The notes beneath the pieces are model-generated. The model saw nothing but the letters and a program-made list of their open reading frames with translations. It had not been told where the DNA came from and made no database searches. The position numbers and the translations under genes were made by a program. A stretch of DNA of 64,000 nucleotides from Glandiceps talaboti (taxonomy: Eukaryota; Hemichordata; Enteropneusta; Spengelidae): contig NC_135556.1 of NCBI RefSeq assembly GCF_964340395.1, positions 18,595,642 to 18,659,641 on the forward strand. Reading direction: 5' to 3'. Positions within the stretch are counted from its first letter, which is position 1. Every line of letters starts with the position of its first letter. Shown in pieces: positions 39,507 through 54,600 of this stretch.

Positions 39507-42500
39507 ACACACATTAATACTAAATAAGTTTTATATATTAAGTATTTATACTGAGATAAAATAGTGCCTTAATTCTCCTTACAGCCATTTTGATTTTTTT
39601 AATTTCCGCTCGTCCTGATGATGAGCAGAAAAATCAAAAGGCAGTTACAATAGCTGAAAAATAATGTAAGTTAATTTAGACCTTCAAGACTGACTGACAG
39701 GTGGGCTAAGTGCCTTTAGTATCTCTTCAAATACACAAATATTCCTCTTAAAATAGTTACTAACTTACTTGATTATATTATCCAACATTTCTCCAAGTTG
39801 TTGATCTTCTTTGGTATGGTCAGAATTTTTCAAGTCTTCAATTTTCTTGCACCATTCCTGTAGTGGTACTATCTGTATAGCATAGCCATGGGCTTTCATC
39901 CATTCAAACAACCACCTAATATAGATACACAAATACATTACTGATAAATTCTCACAACCTAAGTGGACTTTTTTTCCCATTCTGATACTGGTAGGTGGTA
40001 CATTACTCATAGAAAATCTGACCTGTAACAAGGTTTTCTCCCTTAGCGTGTCTAGGGTGCTCAATATTTAACTTTGCTGGTTCTTGTCTACTAGCCCAGA
40101 TGAGAGTAAGCAAAGTTATAGATACCACACTTGGTGTTGATTGTTTGAATTGAACTTTCCAAAGAGTGTAATTGTTTATATACAGGGGTCTTGTCAATTG
40201 AGTTTATCTTGAAAATCACAGTTGTGTCTATTCCTGTCATTGAATTTCATTGAATCAAAAGAATTCATGTGATGAGTTTTTTTACTTTAGGACTTTATGT
40301 AGTAAATCTAAAATTCAATATGCTGAATACTGGTTACAAATGCCAGTAATTACCAACAAGTTTCTAGGCTGATATGTACAAAAAAATACTATTCAAAGGG
40401 TCAAGAATTATCATGAAACTAGCTAGGAATGAAATCTTTCAACCATGTCATCCATTGTGTTATTGGAGCAACTCTGATCAAGAGGGGTCAAAGGTCACCA
40501 GGTAGTCTAAAGTTCTTCAACATTCTTAACAAATTATGCCAAGTTCACAGCAGAAAAATATCTAAGTACTGAAAATATAGATGATTTTTTTTAAGAGAAT
40601 CAAATCTTACAAGACTTTTTTTTTGTATCGTGCAAGTAGTTTATGAGATTTTCAGAACATCCCATCCCCACCCCAACTCCTTTATACTATTATCTGTCGG
40701 ACAAATACTACTACATATTTGCTTATTTGACAAACATATATCCAACACCAAATGACAAATCAGATAAATAACATAATCTCCAAGATAAGCTGATTGTTTT
40801 TAAAAAAGCTGTGATTGATGACAAAGTTAAAACTGACCTTGCTTTGAGTGGTCTTGGATTGACCAGATGGAAAACTTTTCCGATGCCTAACATGATATTC
40901 TGAGTGAGTTGTACAATGACGTTACTAACAAAGTCTACTGGGGTCATTTCAATTTCCCAGTCCACATCAGGAGCACTCTGAGTTCTCACACAACCACGTA
41001 TCAATAGCAGGTTAGAGTCCATGGAATTCCAGTAAGCTTGTTTGCTTTCACCTGATAAGTTTCCTAAACACAGAAATTAACATAATAGTCTTATTGTATT
41101 CTAATTGGTATATACAGCACTGGCTGTAACTGAGATATCATTTTTTGATCAGACAACCAAGAATATATTCACTTAAAATTGTTAAAATAACAATAATTAA
41201 ACACTATACATCTTTATTAGCAGTCTATTTCATCTACAAGTAATATACGTAGTAATAAGGTTGAAATCAGAATTATTGGAGTGCTGATTTTTTTTTGGTG
41301 TGGACCAAAATATCAATTTGATTGCATATATTGCATCATACTATGTGTACTACTATACAAATACATGTATGTTTACTCACAGATGATACAGTTCAGGGTG
41401 TATCATATTATGATTAACTCATCAAAAAAAAAAACAGCTTGGAAAAAACATTCAGTTGCAGCAAGTGCAACTTTAATGATAATCACAATCTAAGATATGA
41501 TAAAAAAAAAGTGATTTCTCATCCTCCATCCATCCAAAGTACATAATATTACTAAAAGATGATTTTTGATATTTATATATTATTTAGGTATACCATATTT
41601 CAAATTATATTTAATTCATTATTTAATATTTCATTTATCTACTCAGAGTTTTCAACGACTGTCATTTTGAATTCCACCTCATTAACACTTTGTTTGTTTG
41701 TGTAGTCCTAGCTAGGCAGTATTTCATATGTATATCTTTACAATATTTTATTGCCAAACAAATACGGTAAATGAAATGTAACTGTCTATTTTTTTTTGCT
41801 ATTGTGGATCTGTATTATAAATCCCAGTCATTAAGACAACAAGCTTATTAATACTATAAAATCAGATCTGGATCCAATTCGATTTGTCCATACTTGTGGT
41901 TAATTCATTCAAATTAACTGATCCGGATCAAAGCCTACTCTGGGTGGTGGATATTTGGTCCGGATCAAAGTAATTTAATTGAATCAGATCGCTATCAGTT
42001 AGGCCTGGTGTGGACAGGCATGTGCATACTCGAGTGAATTAGTTTGATAGTAAGTAATCCGTATCAAAGTTGGTAGTGTGTGGACAGGTACGCTCATGTA
42101 ATTCAAATCGATATCCATCTTTCAATTTTTTAGTGTAGACGGAAAGTAGAATCAATGCGGATTAAAGTGATCTGGATCAGGTAATGGACAGGGCTAGTCA
42201 GTGTGAAGACAATCAAAGTGTCTGTAAACATAGTTGTCAGTCTCATTGTCGCAAGATTTTTAAATTATGTGAAGGAATATACTTTATCAAATCCTGAGAG
42301 AGACACTGTTTGCTCTTCATGATAACAGCTAGGTTTACGGTAGTTCAGTGACCTTTTGCAAATGTCCATTAAACTGGGCCACTGTACACATGAGAGGCCA
42401 TATGGATGAGGATTATGTTTTAATTTCTGAATTTATAAAACAATTTTATCATGGCTTCCTACTTGAAAAATCAATGTGAAATGACATATACCAAGTCCTT

Positions 42501-45500
42501 GTTTGTAACTTGTTTGTAATAAATTGGAAAAGATTTAAAAAATGTGTAAAATGTTCTAAAAAATTAATGAAATTTTAATTAAGATAAGATAAGATAAGAT
42601 AAAGTAAACATTTGTATAGCACCAAAATCCAAAAATAAAAATTGTTCAGAGGCGCTTCACAAAATATATTTTTTTTAAAAAAGAAACTTTCCATAAAATA
42701 CACAAAGTCTAAATTATGCTACCATACAAGGGATACACCATGTATGGTAGCTCAGATTTGGCAAGCTTATAATGTTTGTAGGAACTAATGAAAAGGCTTG
42801 CATTTGTCCTAACGAAAGGTTCTCACTTTAAATCTGGTGTAATATTATAACTGTAGTAATCGTCAATCAAGAAAAATCAAAAGTTTAATATTCAAACACG
42901 GAACTGCTTCATATTTGTTATAACGAGGGAAATACACAAAAAATGAGTGTTACCTGGTCTATATATTGCAACTGGTAAACCTCTATCTTTGGCTCGGAGT
43001 ACAATCTGTTCAGCTACCCATTTACTTTGATTGTAGCCGTCACTCAGTTTGTCTGCATACTCTGTTATATCTGCATCCTCACATGCCTCCGTCAGTCCAC
43101 TGGGAAACACTCCATTGGTGCTGTTCGACAAAGTTGGAAAATATTGTATTACATATCTTTACTGCACTCTGATATGAAAACTTGACCAATGTCTGTCATT
43201 TTCTAAGAGCAAAATCTATATATATTATGTTACACTAAATTTTTAAAAGTGGTCAAAAAGAAATGATGGTAAGAAATGCTTACAATACTTCAAGCTAATA
43301 TTATCCCCATTTTGACAAGATTTCAACTCTTACACTTGAAGAATTATTCAGAATTCTTGTATTCCTCTGAATAGTGTATTGCTAGAGGTAACTAGTAGAT
43401 AAAATCTACCCAATCAAGTTCCTCCAAGTTTTACTGAGAATCGCTCCCAAATTATGGGCTCATGTGACACGAAATTCTGTGAATTTTACCAAATTTCCTT
43501 TTCTCTACTACTGGAGCTTCAAAACTTGCGCTAAAATAGAATATTTTTGAAGTGGTGGTAGGAGGTAAAATCTACCTGGATTCCTGAAGTGTTCCCCACC
43601 AAAATTATTTAAATTCGGGATGGAAACCTACATGACTTTCACCAGTTTTCTCTCTTATCAGTTACAGGGATTTTAAAACATTATCACTAAAATTGAAATA
43701 TTGTGACAGTTACAATTTTTGTTCATATATGATAAAGACATTTAGATCAAATATCTCAGACTCCGTTATTGTTTATTTTGGCTTTGATTATCTCTACTTA
43801 CTATATTTACTTTGGTGTCAGTTGTATATCTCTATTGTTAGTCTGTTTACTTTGGCATTGTTTATGTTTGTGTATATGTCACATATCTCACCTTATAGTG
43901 TAGTGGTTTGATCTTATTGGTGCAGGCAAATAGCACCAAGTTTATATGTTTACTTCGTGTTGTTTATATTTGTTTACACTTCACATATCTCACCTTATAT
44001 AGTGTAGTGGTTTGATCTTATTGGTGCAGGCAAATAGCACCACATTACGTGTACCAATCACATTAATTCCATGTAATGCATTGTAGGGATAAACCAGGTT
44101 AACATAGGCAGCAGAATGGATGACAAAATCAACCTCATATGTCAAATGTGTGTAGTCCTCCACTGTCATTCCCATGTTCAACAAAGACACATCACCTGTG
44201 TTAAGAAAACAATAGTTTATCACATACTCAAAGATGCCGCTGGTTTTAGAAGTAGCAGGTAAAATCAAGTGGGCAATAATATCTAGGAATACGACTCGCA
44301 AATCTGCCAAACGACGAAAATATACTGGTTGAAAAATAAAGAATTTTTAAACAGATTCCTGCAAAAGTCGCTGGCATAAAACAATGCAGAATAGCCCTGG
44401 TTGTTTTTAGTGCAAAAAACCATATCAGTGAAAACAAGAATACAAATAATATTTCCAAATGAAAATGAATATTTCACAAGATATGAAATAGTGTGATATT
44501 CAGTCATAGAGTTTTAGAGATTGAGAGTATTGAAAATCAACGTTGTTAAACAAAACCTCCTGATTAACATGTGAAGGAAAAGTTGTACCTCTGTGAGTAG
44601 ATCTACAAATCATTCTTGTTAAATATATACTGATAGTAAAACATAGGTTGATGTTGAATACACTCCTTCAACTCAACAGCTAACACATTTAATTACCTTG
44701 GATGGTAGCAACCCTGTTTGTAAATGCTGTCATCATCATTTGTTGTTCATCTGTTCCTTTACCATTCTCTGACAGTATACCAAACTGTTGTAAGGTTTTC
44801 TGTAGACGTTCTCTACAACTGGAATCGGGAGGTTCTCTGACCAAGCAATAGACATACAGCTGATACAGAACACATGAAGAAAGAAGTATAAAATATAGTC
44901 AGATCAGTGATGGTCATGTTGATTTGTACTCAAAATAAAGTACAATACAGTTTGTGAGTGAGTGAGTGAGTGAGTGAGTGAGTGAGTGAGTGAGTGAGTG
45001 AGTGAGTCTGTCTGTGTATGTTGGTTTACCAGTTCTACAGTTTGTATGTTATTACATTATTACATAAATAATCACATCATTTGATTCATAAGCAGATTTT
45101 GATACATCTTATTATTTAGATCAATATATTAAAATAAAGTTAGCCTAAAGACTGTCACTGAGGATGACAAATAATTGAGTTCATGACAATTAATTAAGAT
45201 CTGATTATTGCTGCATCAACATGTCCGTGGCAAATTTGATTACCTTAATTAATAAAGAGGTAACCCACAGAATTCTCTGGAATTGTCAAACTGTGACTCA
45301 TAGAGTGAAGACTTGAAAAGTATCTACTTTTACAAACCTTAGTTCAATCCAGATAGAATACAAATTATTCAGAATCTGTGTTGTAAATTTCATACCTTGG
45401 TTTGACATAGCAAGTCTTTCAGTAGATGTACCCCTAGGAATCCTGTAGCACCTGTCAGTAACACACTTCCTCTCTTCCATCTGTTACCATATTGTATAGA

Positions 45501-47697
45501 TCTCCAGAAAGCCCTTAGCTGCATATCAATACTAAACCACTCTCTGTCATGCTTAGCAACCTCTGCCTTTAAATCTACAACAGATTGCTCACCTTCAAAG
45601 CTGAAATATAAACGTAATTCTATCATCAACTCTTTGTACACAAAAACACAGTCTCCATGTTCTTAGTTAATAAGCCCTAGAAGTAGCTGTAACTAAGAAC
45701 CATTTTTTTCTTCACAGTTTGTCATGTTATTTTGTACACTTATAGTATGTTGTACTTGCTGAAGTATGAAATGGCAAATCTTCATTAAATTACTTACATT
45801 TGTCCATTTTCTCTCTTCTAATGTAGTATCTATCAATTAGGCCAAACTTGGCCATGTCATGATGGGTGAATGGCTAGCGTGACCGGCTTGGAATCTACAG
45901 GTTGCAGGTTCGAGCCCCGTCGCTGCCTGCTGTTTGTTTCTGAGTGGCTAAAGTCCTTGGGCAAGATTTGAACCATGACTGTGCCTCAGTCAACCCAGCT
46001 GTATAACTGGGGACCTGGTAGGATGTAGGTTGCAATGTGAAAGCTTTAATCCTATGCGCTGAAATGGCTGCAATGGATTGTATGCTCCCCAGGGAGTTGA
46101 GGAAGACTAAAGGGCTGTTGTGCCGTTCTGATCTGAGCCAGGGGTAATAATTGTAAAGCGCTTTGAGCACGGTGTGGGAAAGCGCTATATAAGAACCCAA
46201 CATTATTATGTCCTCTATGCTAGCGTATATATAGTACAATATACTTACATTTGTCCATATTCTCTGTGTGCATATTGTAGTGTCTATCAACTTGGCCAAA
46301 CTTGGCTGTGTCCTCTATGTTAGAATACTCAATATACTAGTGTATACAGTAACAGTATACTTACATTTGTCCATTTTCTATGTGCTGTAATGTAACATCT
46401 ATCAACTTGGCCATGTCCTCTATGGTAGAGTGCTGGAAGAGATCCCTGACAGTCAATTCTACATTTAGACTGTCTCTGATGAGAGATAGAAGTCTGGCTG
46501 CTAACAAGGAATGTCTGTAGAAGATGACAAAAAAAACAAAGCAGATGAAATCATCGCTGATGAGAGATAAAAGTCTGGCTGTTCACAAAGAATACTTGTA
46601 TATGATGTGAACAAAAACAAAATGAATTTTAAGCATTATCAAAGTTTTAAAGATCCTGATGATGACTTTTTATCTCATACTTTTTGTAAACATTTTCTAG
46701 AGGGGTGAGTCAGAAACTGTGTGAGTTCTCAGGCATGCTAGCTCTATTGGCCAATTAAGTCACATCCTGAAATAATCTCTCTCTCACATAACAGTTCAAA
46801 TAATGCCAGAGTCTCTTTTGTACTTGAAACATGGTCTATCTAATGCTTTTTTGTTTTACAATTTGATGGAAAAAGTTGAAAAATTTAGAATTATTACCTA
46901 CCCACCAAGATCAAAAAAGTTTTCATCTATGGTAACTGTTTTAAGATTTAGTAAGTTACACCATAATCTAACAAGTGTCTTTTCTGTCTCTGTAGATGCT
47001 GTAACACCGCCCTCAACCCCTTCATCTCCGTCCATGTCATGAGGTGGAAGAGCTTTCTTATCAAGTTTACCAGACGCTGCAAGAATTGGAATACTACATA
47101 CAAAGAACAACACACACATATTAACTGGAAGATTCTTAAAAAACTATTTTGTTACATTTAATATCTTACACCCTGAACAGTATTGAATTACCTGTGGATA
47201 ATCATACTTGCGTAACAGTACACACAGTATGGTGCAATATATCTAATTATAATGATTTTTGGGTCCGCACCCAAAAATCATCACCCCAAATGAATCATGA
47301 TTTGAACATATTACTATACTACTTATAGACAAAATGAACCTCTAATTAACATGAAAAATGTTCAAAATATTGTTGGCTGTCAGATCAAAAGTTCCAGTTA
47401 GTGCAGCTTTAAGTTTTAAAATAAATGATGATTTGTATTTATGATGTGCAACAAAATTATCAATTGCTCATAAAAATTTCACAAATTTAGCCATTTTTGG
47501 GCAGGTTTACAAATAAAGCCTGGGGAAGTCAAAGTTATACTACATTCTTCAAACACGTTTTTTGCCTGAATTTGTTTGTTCTTGTCTTTTGTTGTTTTTT
47601 AAATTTAAATATGAATTTCAACTTATACTGTTTAAGAAATAGGAGAAAGGTAAGAGAACAAGTCATGCAAACAGAATGACAGAAACAAAGGAGGACA

Positions 47698-47781
<84 letters not shown>

Positions 47782-47867
47782 GGGGAGGGGAGGGAGGGAG
47801 AGAGAGAGAGAGAGAGAGGGGGAGAGAGAGAGGGAGGGGAGGGAGGGAGAGAGAGAGGGGGAGAGAC

Positions 47868-47928
<61 letters not shown>

Positions 47929-50900
47929 TCCGAGACACAACAGACAGAGACACAGACAGAGAGAGACAGATACAGACAGACACAGACATAGACACAGACA
48001 CAGACACAGACACAGACACAGACAGATAGATAGACAGACAGGTTGACAAACAGCCAACAAGTACAAAGACCTCCATGAACAAAAAATAACAAGAACTATA
48101 CCTGGACAAAAACACAAAGTAGGCAGGAATCATATGAAAAGGCAATCTTTTCTTCAATTCTGCCCTAATTTCTTTCTTGGTCGTATTATCTGTTGGTACT
48201 ATGTAAGCAACTAGAAATTTATCTGTTCCCTCCTCTCCAAGGGCCAACACAACTGCAGCATTTACTATTGGCAAATCAAGCAGAGCTGCTTCCACTGCCT
48301 GTTAACAAATCACAGAATTTGAAATGAATATCACTTTTACTTTCTGTGCATATAAACAAATTCAAGTCTTACAACCAGCGACAGGTAAGCATTAACAAGT
48401 GGAACCTGCTACAAATAGGGAAAGCAAAACAACGGAACACTTAGCACAGCGTATGTTGGAAGTATAGAGATTTGTACTACATTCAATCATGTGATGAAGG
48501 ACAGTGTTATAGGCGTTGTTACATAATAACTCACATTCACAAACAAATTATTCCTACCTGCATAATAGAATTCCTGTAAGACTTATTCCTAGATGAATCA
48601 AATAGCTCGTCCAAACTCTCAAAAGGACAAACCATTTTCTAACATACCTGAGTCTCTATACTATATCCCCTAATCTTGACCATTGAATCACACCGTCCAC
48701 AAATTTCTAGTTGACCACCAGATAACATGTAACCCCAGTCACCACTTCTATAGAGTCTATCGCCAACAGTTTCAGGTACACCTGGTGGTCGGTTGATGAA
48801 TCTTTCAGCATTCAGTTTGGGTCTGTTCAGATATCCTCTGGCCAATGTCGGTCCAGCAATATATATCTTACGATAGGAAAATACGTAAAAAGTTCAATTT
48901 CAAGATTATCAGAAATCCTGCCAACCCAAAGCTGTTAATAGAAGCTAAAGAAAAACCACATAAAAAAACAACACACCTAGAAACTATCAAAATTACACAG
49001 AATTAACACCAAACATAACTCTTTAAATCTGTCAAAGGTCTCACTGTTACATAATTCACTAGAAAGAAAATTCCATTCCTTGGCACTAGAAGCAGCTAGC
49101 GAATACTTATGGCCAAACAGGCGCAATTATACTAGAAATAGTGTACAGAAGTATATATATCTATTTTAAGATACTGTTTTGTTCTTGTCTATAGATATAT
49201 CTATATCACAAAATTGGGAAATATTTGGTATTTTGCTTCCAACATATTTTTGACTATGTGAGTAGCAATTTTCCCTTGAAACAAAGAATCCAGAGACAGT
49301 GAGCATTCTCGTACATAATGTCTGTAAGAAGGGTTGTACATACCATAACCTAGTATAGTCAGTCGCAGTTTGAAATGGGCATCCTTGATGTTTTAGGAAA
49401 CTACAATCGTTAGTCACACAGCGAAATTACTTTCCATGTTGTTACTAAGTTTATGTCACTGAATCAACATTAATGTGAAATGCTACACTTAATGACTCCC
49501 TGCAGACCAAAGGAGATGACACTCAGCACACATGTGGCTCACACCATTACTAAGAGGGACATGTTGTTCTAGGTACACAACAATTAGGTATACAAGAATA
49601 ATCATATCATCATATAATATTAATTCAAATATATCAAATAAAACATGTTATTTGCTATCATTCAGTCAGCATTGATTGTATTATTGTGTTTATAAAGGTG
49701 ATTTGTAGTAGAACCCCTTTCATGAAATGAAGTTGTCCAAATGACGCACAAACTTCATGTTTTTGTTCAAAAGTTATTGAGAATTTGTACACTGGGCAAG
49801 TAAATAGTCTAAAGGTTTCATCATTTTTTTCAACCTGTTACTTCCATGACAACAATCATTGACTGTCACCTTAGTTTTTTCAATGACTTACAAGGGTGAA
49901 CAAATCACCAGTCTTTCTGCAATATGCTGTATCATGTCATGTACAGTTGACTTCAGAATGCCTACCTAGTATACCTCTGTGTGTTATCTGCTCTGATTTC
50001 TGAAATGATGAATGACATCAGTCCTCATGGCTTCAGTTCTCATTATGACTGTTTGACATTGTCATTGACATCTGTTGTACTGGACAATAGTCATAGTTTT
50101 GAACCATGGATGGGAATGCCTTCAGACAACATATATCAAATGTATACACCCTTTCCTCGTGGCTCATTCTATTTCGGTACGGGTGTGTGGGTTACTTGTC
50201 AAATATATATAACATAACCACCCATTTCATTTTTACCTAAATTAAAAAATAGCGCCAATGGCATTGTAGCACAAATGTACAGTTTTTGAAAATATTTACC
50301 CACATGCTGATTCATGCTAGGTATAGGTGTTCATTTGCTGAATTACTATCCAGCTGCCTATCCAACCATATAGTTATCTTTTCAATATATGTGATCATTT
50401 AGCTGTTGCTATTGGCATGGTCATGGTTGCTAGGTATATTTGCATACGTCTTTTGAATGTTTATTCATTTGTCTATTAATCCCTGTTGTTATCTTTGCAA
50501 TATACGTTATCATTTGACTGTTGCTATGGGCGTGGTCTTGTTGCTAGACACATTTACATATATTTTCAGAATGTTTATTCATTTGTCTATTAATTCCTAA
50601 TTCCTATTATCTTTGCAATGTACGTGATCTTAAGGCTGTCACTATGGGCGTGGTCTTGTTGCCAGGCACATTTACATACATTTTTAGAATGTTATTCACT
50701 TGTCTATTAATCCCTGTTGTTATCTTTGCAGTGTAACTGATCATTTGGCTGTTGCCATGGGCATGGTCTTGTTGCTAGGCATATCTGCATACACTTTTTC
50801 AACGTCTGTTCACTTGTCTAAGTACCCCAATTGTTACCTTTGCAAAATACACCACTGTTTGGATGTTGCTATGGGCATGGTCATGGTTGCTAGGGAAATT

Positions 50901-51572
50901 TGCATACATTTTTTTAATGTTTACTCACTTGCCTTCCAAATGATGTTATTTGGCCAAAATATACTGCCAGTTGGTTGTTGCTAAGAGTGTGGTCATGGTT
51001 GCTAGGGCCGATTTAATTGTCAAAATGTATTGAAGAAAATCTGCAGAATAACACTTTCGAAACATCTCAGCAAGTTTCAGTCTCATTGACTGAGTACTTT
51101 TTGAGATATAAGTTTTTAACCAAAATTCACATTTTTTTGCATATCACTGATGAGATAATTATATGCTTGATACTTCTTCATATATACACCCCTAGATCCA
51201 TTCCCATTTAATGTCAGCCCAATCTGCTCAGTAGTTTTGGAATTAAAGATTTTAAACATTTTTAAACATTTTTATTCCTAATTTGCATATCACTGATGGG
51301 ATCATCATGTCGTGAACAATTCTTGGTCTAAACACCCTTAAAAATATTCCCACCAAATTTCAAACTGATCTGCTCAATAGTTTTTGAGTTTATGTTTTTT
51401 TAACCAAAAATCGCAGTTTTTGACCTAAATCACACACTGATGGTAAGATCATTTTGATTTGAACAATTTCCCAACTAGACACCCAAGGTAATAATACACC
51501 CACCAAATATCATGGCAATCAGTCCAGCGGTTTGACTTTAAGTTGTTTACACACATCCACACACACAGATAC

Positions 51573-51614
<42 letters not shown>

Positions 51615-54600
51615 TGACTGACTGACAGACAAACACTTTGCCATGCCTATAGCACCACTGAGTTCAACTGTGCTAAAAATAATATGCTATGACCAACCCT
51701 AGAGAGAAATGGTATGTGCCATGACATGTCCAGCCATATCTTATCTGTTACATCTGTAAACATTGGAAGTCGTTGTCATTACATCTTGGATTTCACTACC
51801 TGCCCAATAAATTATTATTTTGGAAGTAGATTTGTTGTGTGGCTAACCATCTTGTGAATAATTTAGACACAATGGTGTCCGTTTCGAACTGCAACTGACT
51901 GTAAAAGTTTGTATCTAGAGTATAAAACTTTCACAATTGTAGGAAAACTCTATAATTGTATAAAAACTATCATAATCATTGTGACAGACACATACCTCCC
52001 CTGGCACACCAACTGGTAATGGTTGTAATTTGTCATCCATGATAACTATCTGTACACCTGGTAATAATTTACCTACTGGACAGAACTTACGAGGGTTACC
52101 ACTACTGTCATTCTGTCATAGAAAAATAAACTTTATAAATCAAATTGTAAGTAGCGATAGATCTTACAATCTGGTGGGTATATGCAATTAAATGAGCAAA
52201 AATATTTTCTCTTCAAATTCAAACTTCACCAATGTTTTGGTCTTTCACAATTAAAGAGACCTTCTTCGGTGATACGCTGTAAGACGTTACTGTCAAAAGT
52301 ACACAACAATTTGCAATGGTTGGAACATGTACAGGGAATTTGTAACTGTATCTGTCTTAGCTTGTGTTGTGAAAACTTATCTCACCACTGTTGTATCATG
52401 AACTGTGTGTAAAATACAATGTAGTCTTAGTTTCTGAGCAAGATAAGAACAGAAATAAACGTACTGCAGTGTTATAGGTACCATCACTGAGATCGGCTAC
52501 ACATACATCATGGGATTCAGATATACTATAGAGGTTGAGTAACTGTATCCATGGTAACGTCTTGGCTACCCTGTCTCTCAATGCCGTAGTCACTACCTCA
52601 CCACAAAACCATATGACCCTTAAGAAAAGGAACAAAACTGATGAAAAATATGCTTTGTTTGGAAATTCTACAACCTTGCTTTCGGAGAACTTACAGTGTG
52701 CTAATTTTTGTAATGTCATTTGCTTGCTATATAAAATCTTGTGAATAAGCTAACAACCATTCATGTTTAGTTCTGACACTCTCCCCCCCCCCTCCCCCCT
52801 TCCTACATCCACATCATTGAGGTTGTTTTCTAACAGCAGATTGGCGGATCTGAAAAGAATCTTACAAAAATTCAAATATCTGCCCGTTTTGTAGACTGTA
52901 AGATATGTGGTGTCACTCTGCCCTCACTGGTCTGCTCCTGAAAAGGCTTGACTAAAGTGTGAGAGCACCCATTATGGTGTACCTTACTGACTACCTGTTT
53001 AAATAGAAACAAGTCAAATCAATGAACCTTTTTTTTTACCTGAGTTTTTTTAGGCTGCCTGATATGTCCAGATTTTCAGTGTTGATTACTGCTTCCAGTA
53101 AGGATGGTGTGAATAGAATTCTGGTGATTTCATGACGTTTTAAGAAATCCACCAACAGCACAGGATCATAAATCACATTATCAGGGATAATATACAAAGG
53201 AATTCCTAAAAAACAAACATAAATGACAAAAAACTTAGAAAGCTCTTGGACAGCCATAAAATGAGTGAGGTTGTTTTCTTGTATTGCTCATCTTCCTGTT
53301 ATCTTTAAGGGGACAATTTTTACTGAAAATCAAAAGTTCTTAAAATCTCTCCAAACTCTTGTCATACGGAAGTTTTCTTCTGGTCTTTCTGAAATAATAG
53401 AAAGTTGGGGTCCATCGTCTTGTTAGCTAACAAGGAAATCAACAAATCTGTTATTTTCTTATAGTTAATAAAGTATCGGTGGCCGCATTTGATTCAAAAA
53501 TGGCATAATTTTGATAATTTTCCTGATCTTTGGGTTAAGATGAATAAGCCCTGGATTTGTAATTTTACCTTTGAGCATAGATCGAAGCATCTCCCATGTA
53601 AAGAACACATTGCATGCCACTCTCTCATCTGATTGGAAGGGATAGTTCACATGTCTCCAGTGATAGGAAAACACAGCACCTCGGTGTGGACACATGATAC
53701 CTGACAATCAAAATGTGACAAATGTAATTATATCAAATCAAACAGTAACTTAAAACCTAGATATTTTTCTTTTACACCCAAAAGCATGCCAACTGCCTGG
53801 CAGATATTAACTATTCATGTGCAAATGAATGAACAGATGAACAATGGAGTTAGTTTAAAGGGCCATGTTTCAATCCCTAGTCACCACACACATAGGATTA
53901 CATGGGATCATTCCTTTGTTCTGGGCCAGCTTTTTCTATAGCTCTGCCAAACAACCGTATTTCACATATACATTTTAATGCTAATCCGAAGTTTGCCCTT
54001 AATTACCAGTGACAGCATCACTTGTAAGCAGTCTGCTGTATACAGGAGGAAACTGGCAAAGCTGACAAGTCTAATCTGGACTATATACCTTTGGGTTTGC
54101 CAGTTGTACCAGATGAATAGACAACATAAGCCAGATTATCCAGTGTAAGTTTAGGTGGACCATCAAATGGAGGATGTTTACTGTTTTCATCTTCTAACCT
54201 TTTAGACCAATTCTCATCCAATATGATCACATTTTTAGCGCCTGATGATAGAGATACAAAATCAAAATATATAATATATTACCCCGGTATATATGGTCAT
54301 GAAATTGAATCAATTCTAATAATGAATGAAATCACACCAAATTTGATCTTATCAGACTAGATTAATGCAGACCAGATTAAAGTCACTAATCAGATGATGA
54401 AACAATTCATATCAGAAGAATGGATTAAATTGAATCAGATCAGGTAAAATTAAAAACAAATTAAAATGAATTCACATATAAATCAATCTACTGTACTCAT
54501 AAATCAAATCAGAGCAGATGAAATCAAATCAGTTCAATCAGATCATTCCATTCAGTCATAAATCAAATCAAATCAAATCAAATCAGATCAGATCAGATCA

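Noticed and set aside
45859-45925. tRNA gene
   Set aside because: A- and B-like boxes are present, but the segment does not fold as a full tRNA and continues into a SINE body and tail.
47632-48117. Long open frames rich in Ser/Leu/Cys or Arg/Glu across the GA/GACA satellite
   Set aside because: They are translations of simple sequence inside an intron of the A-T-R gene, open only because the repeat lacks stops.
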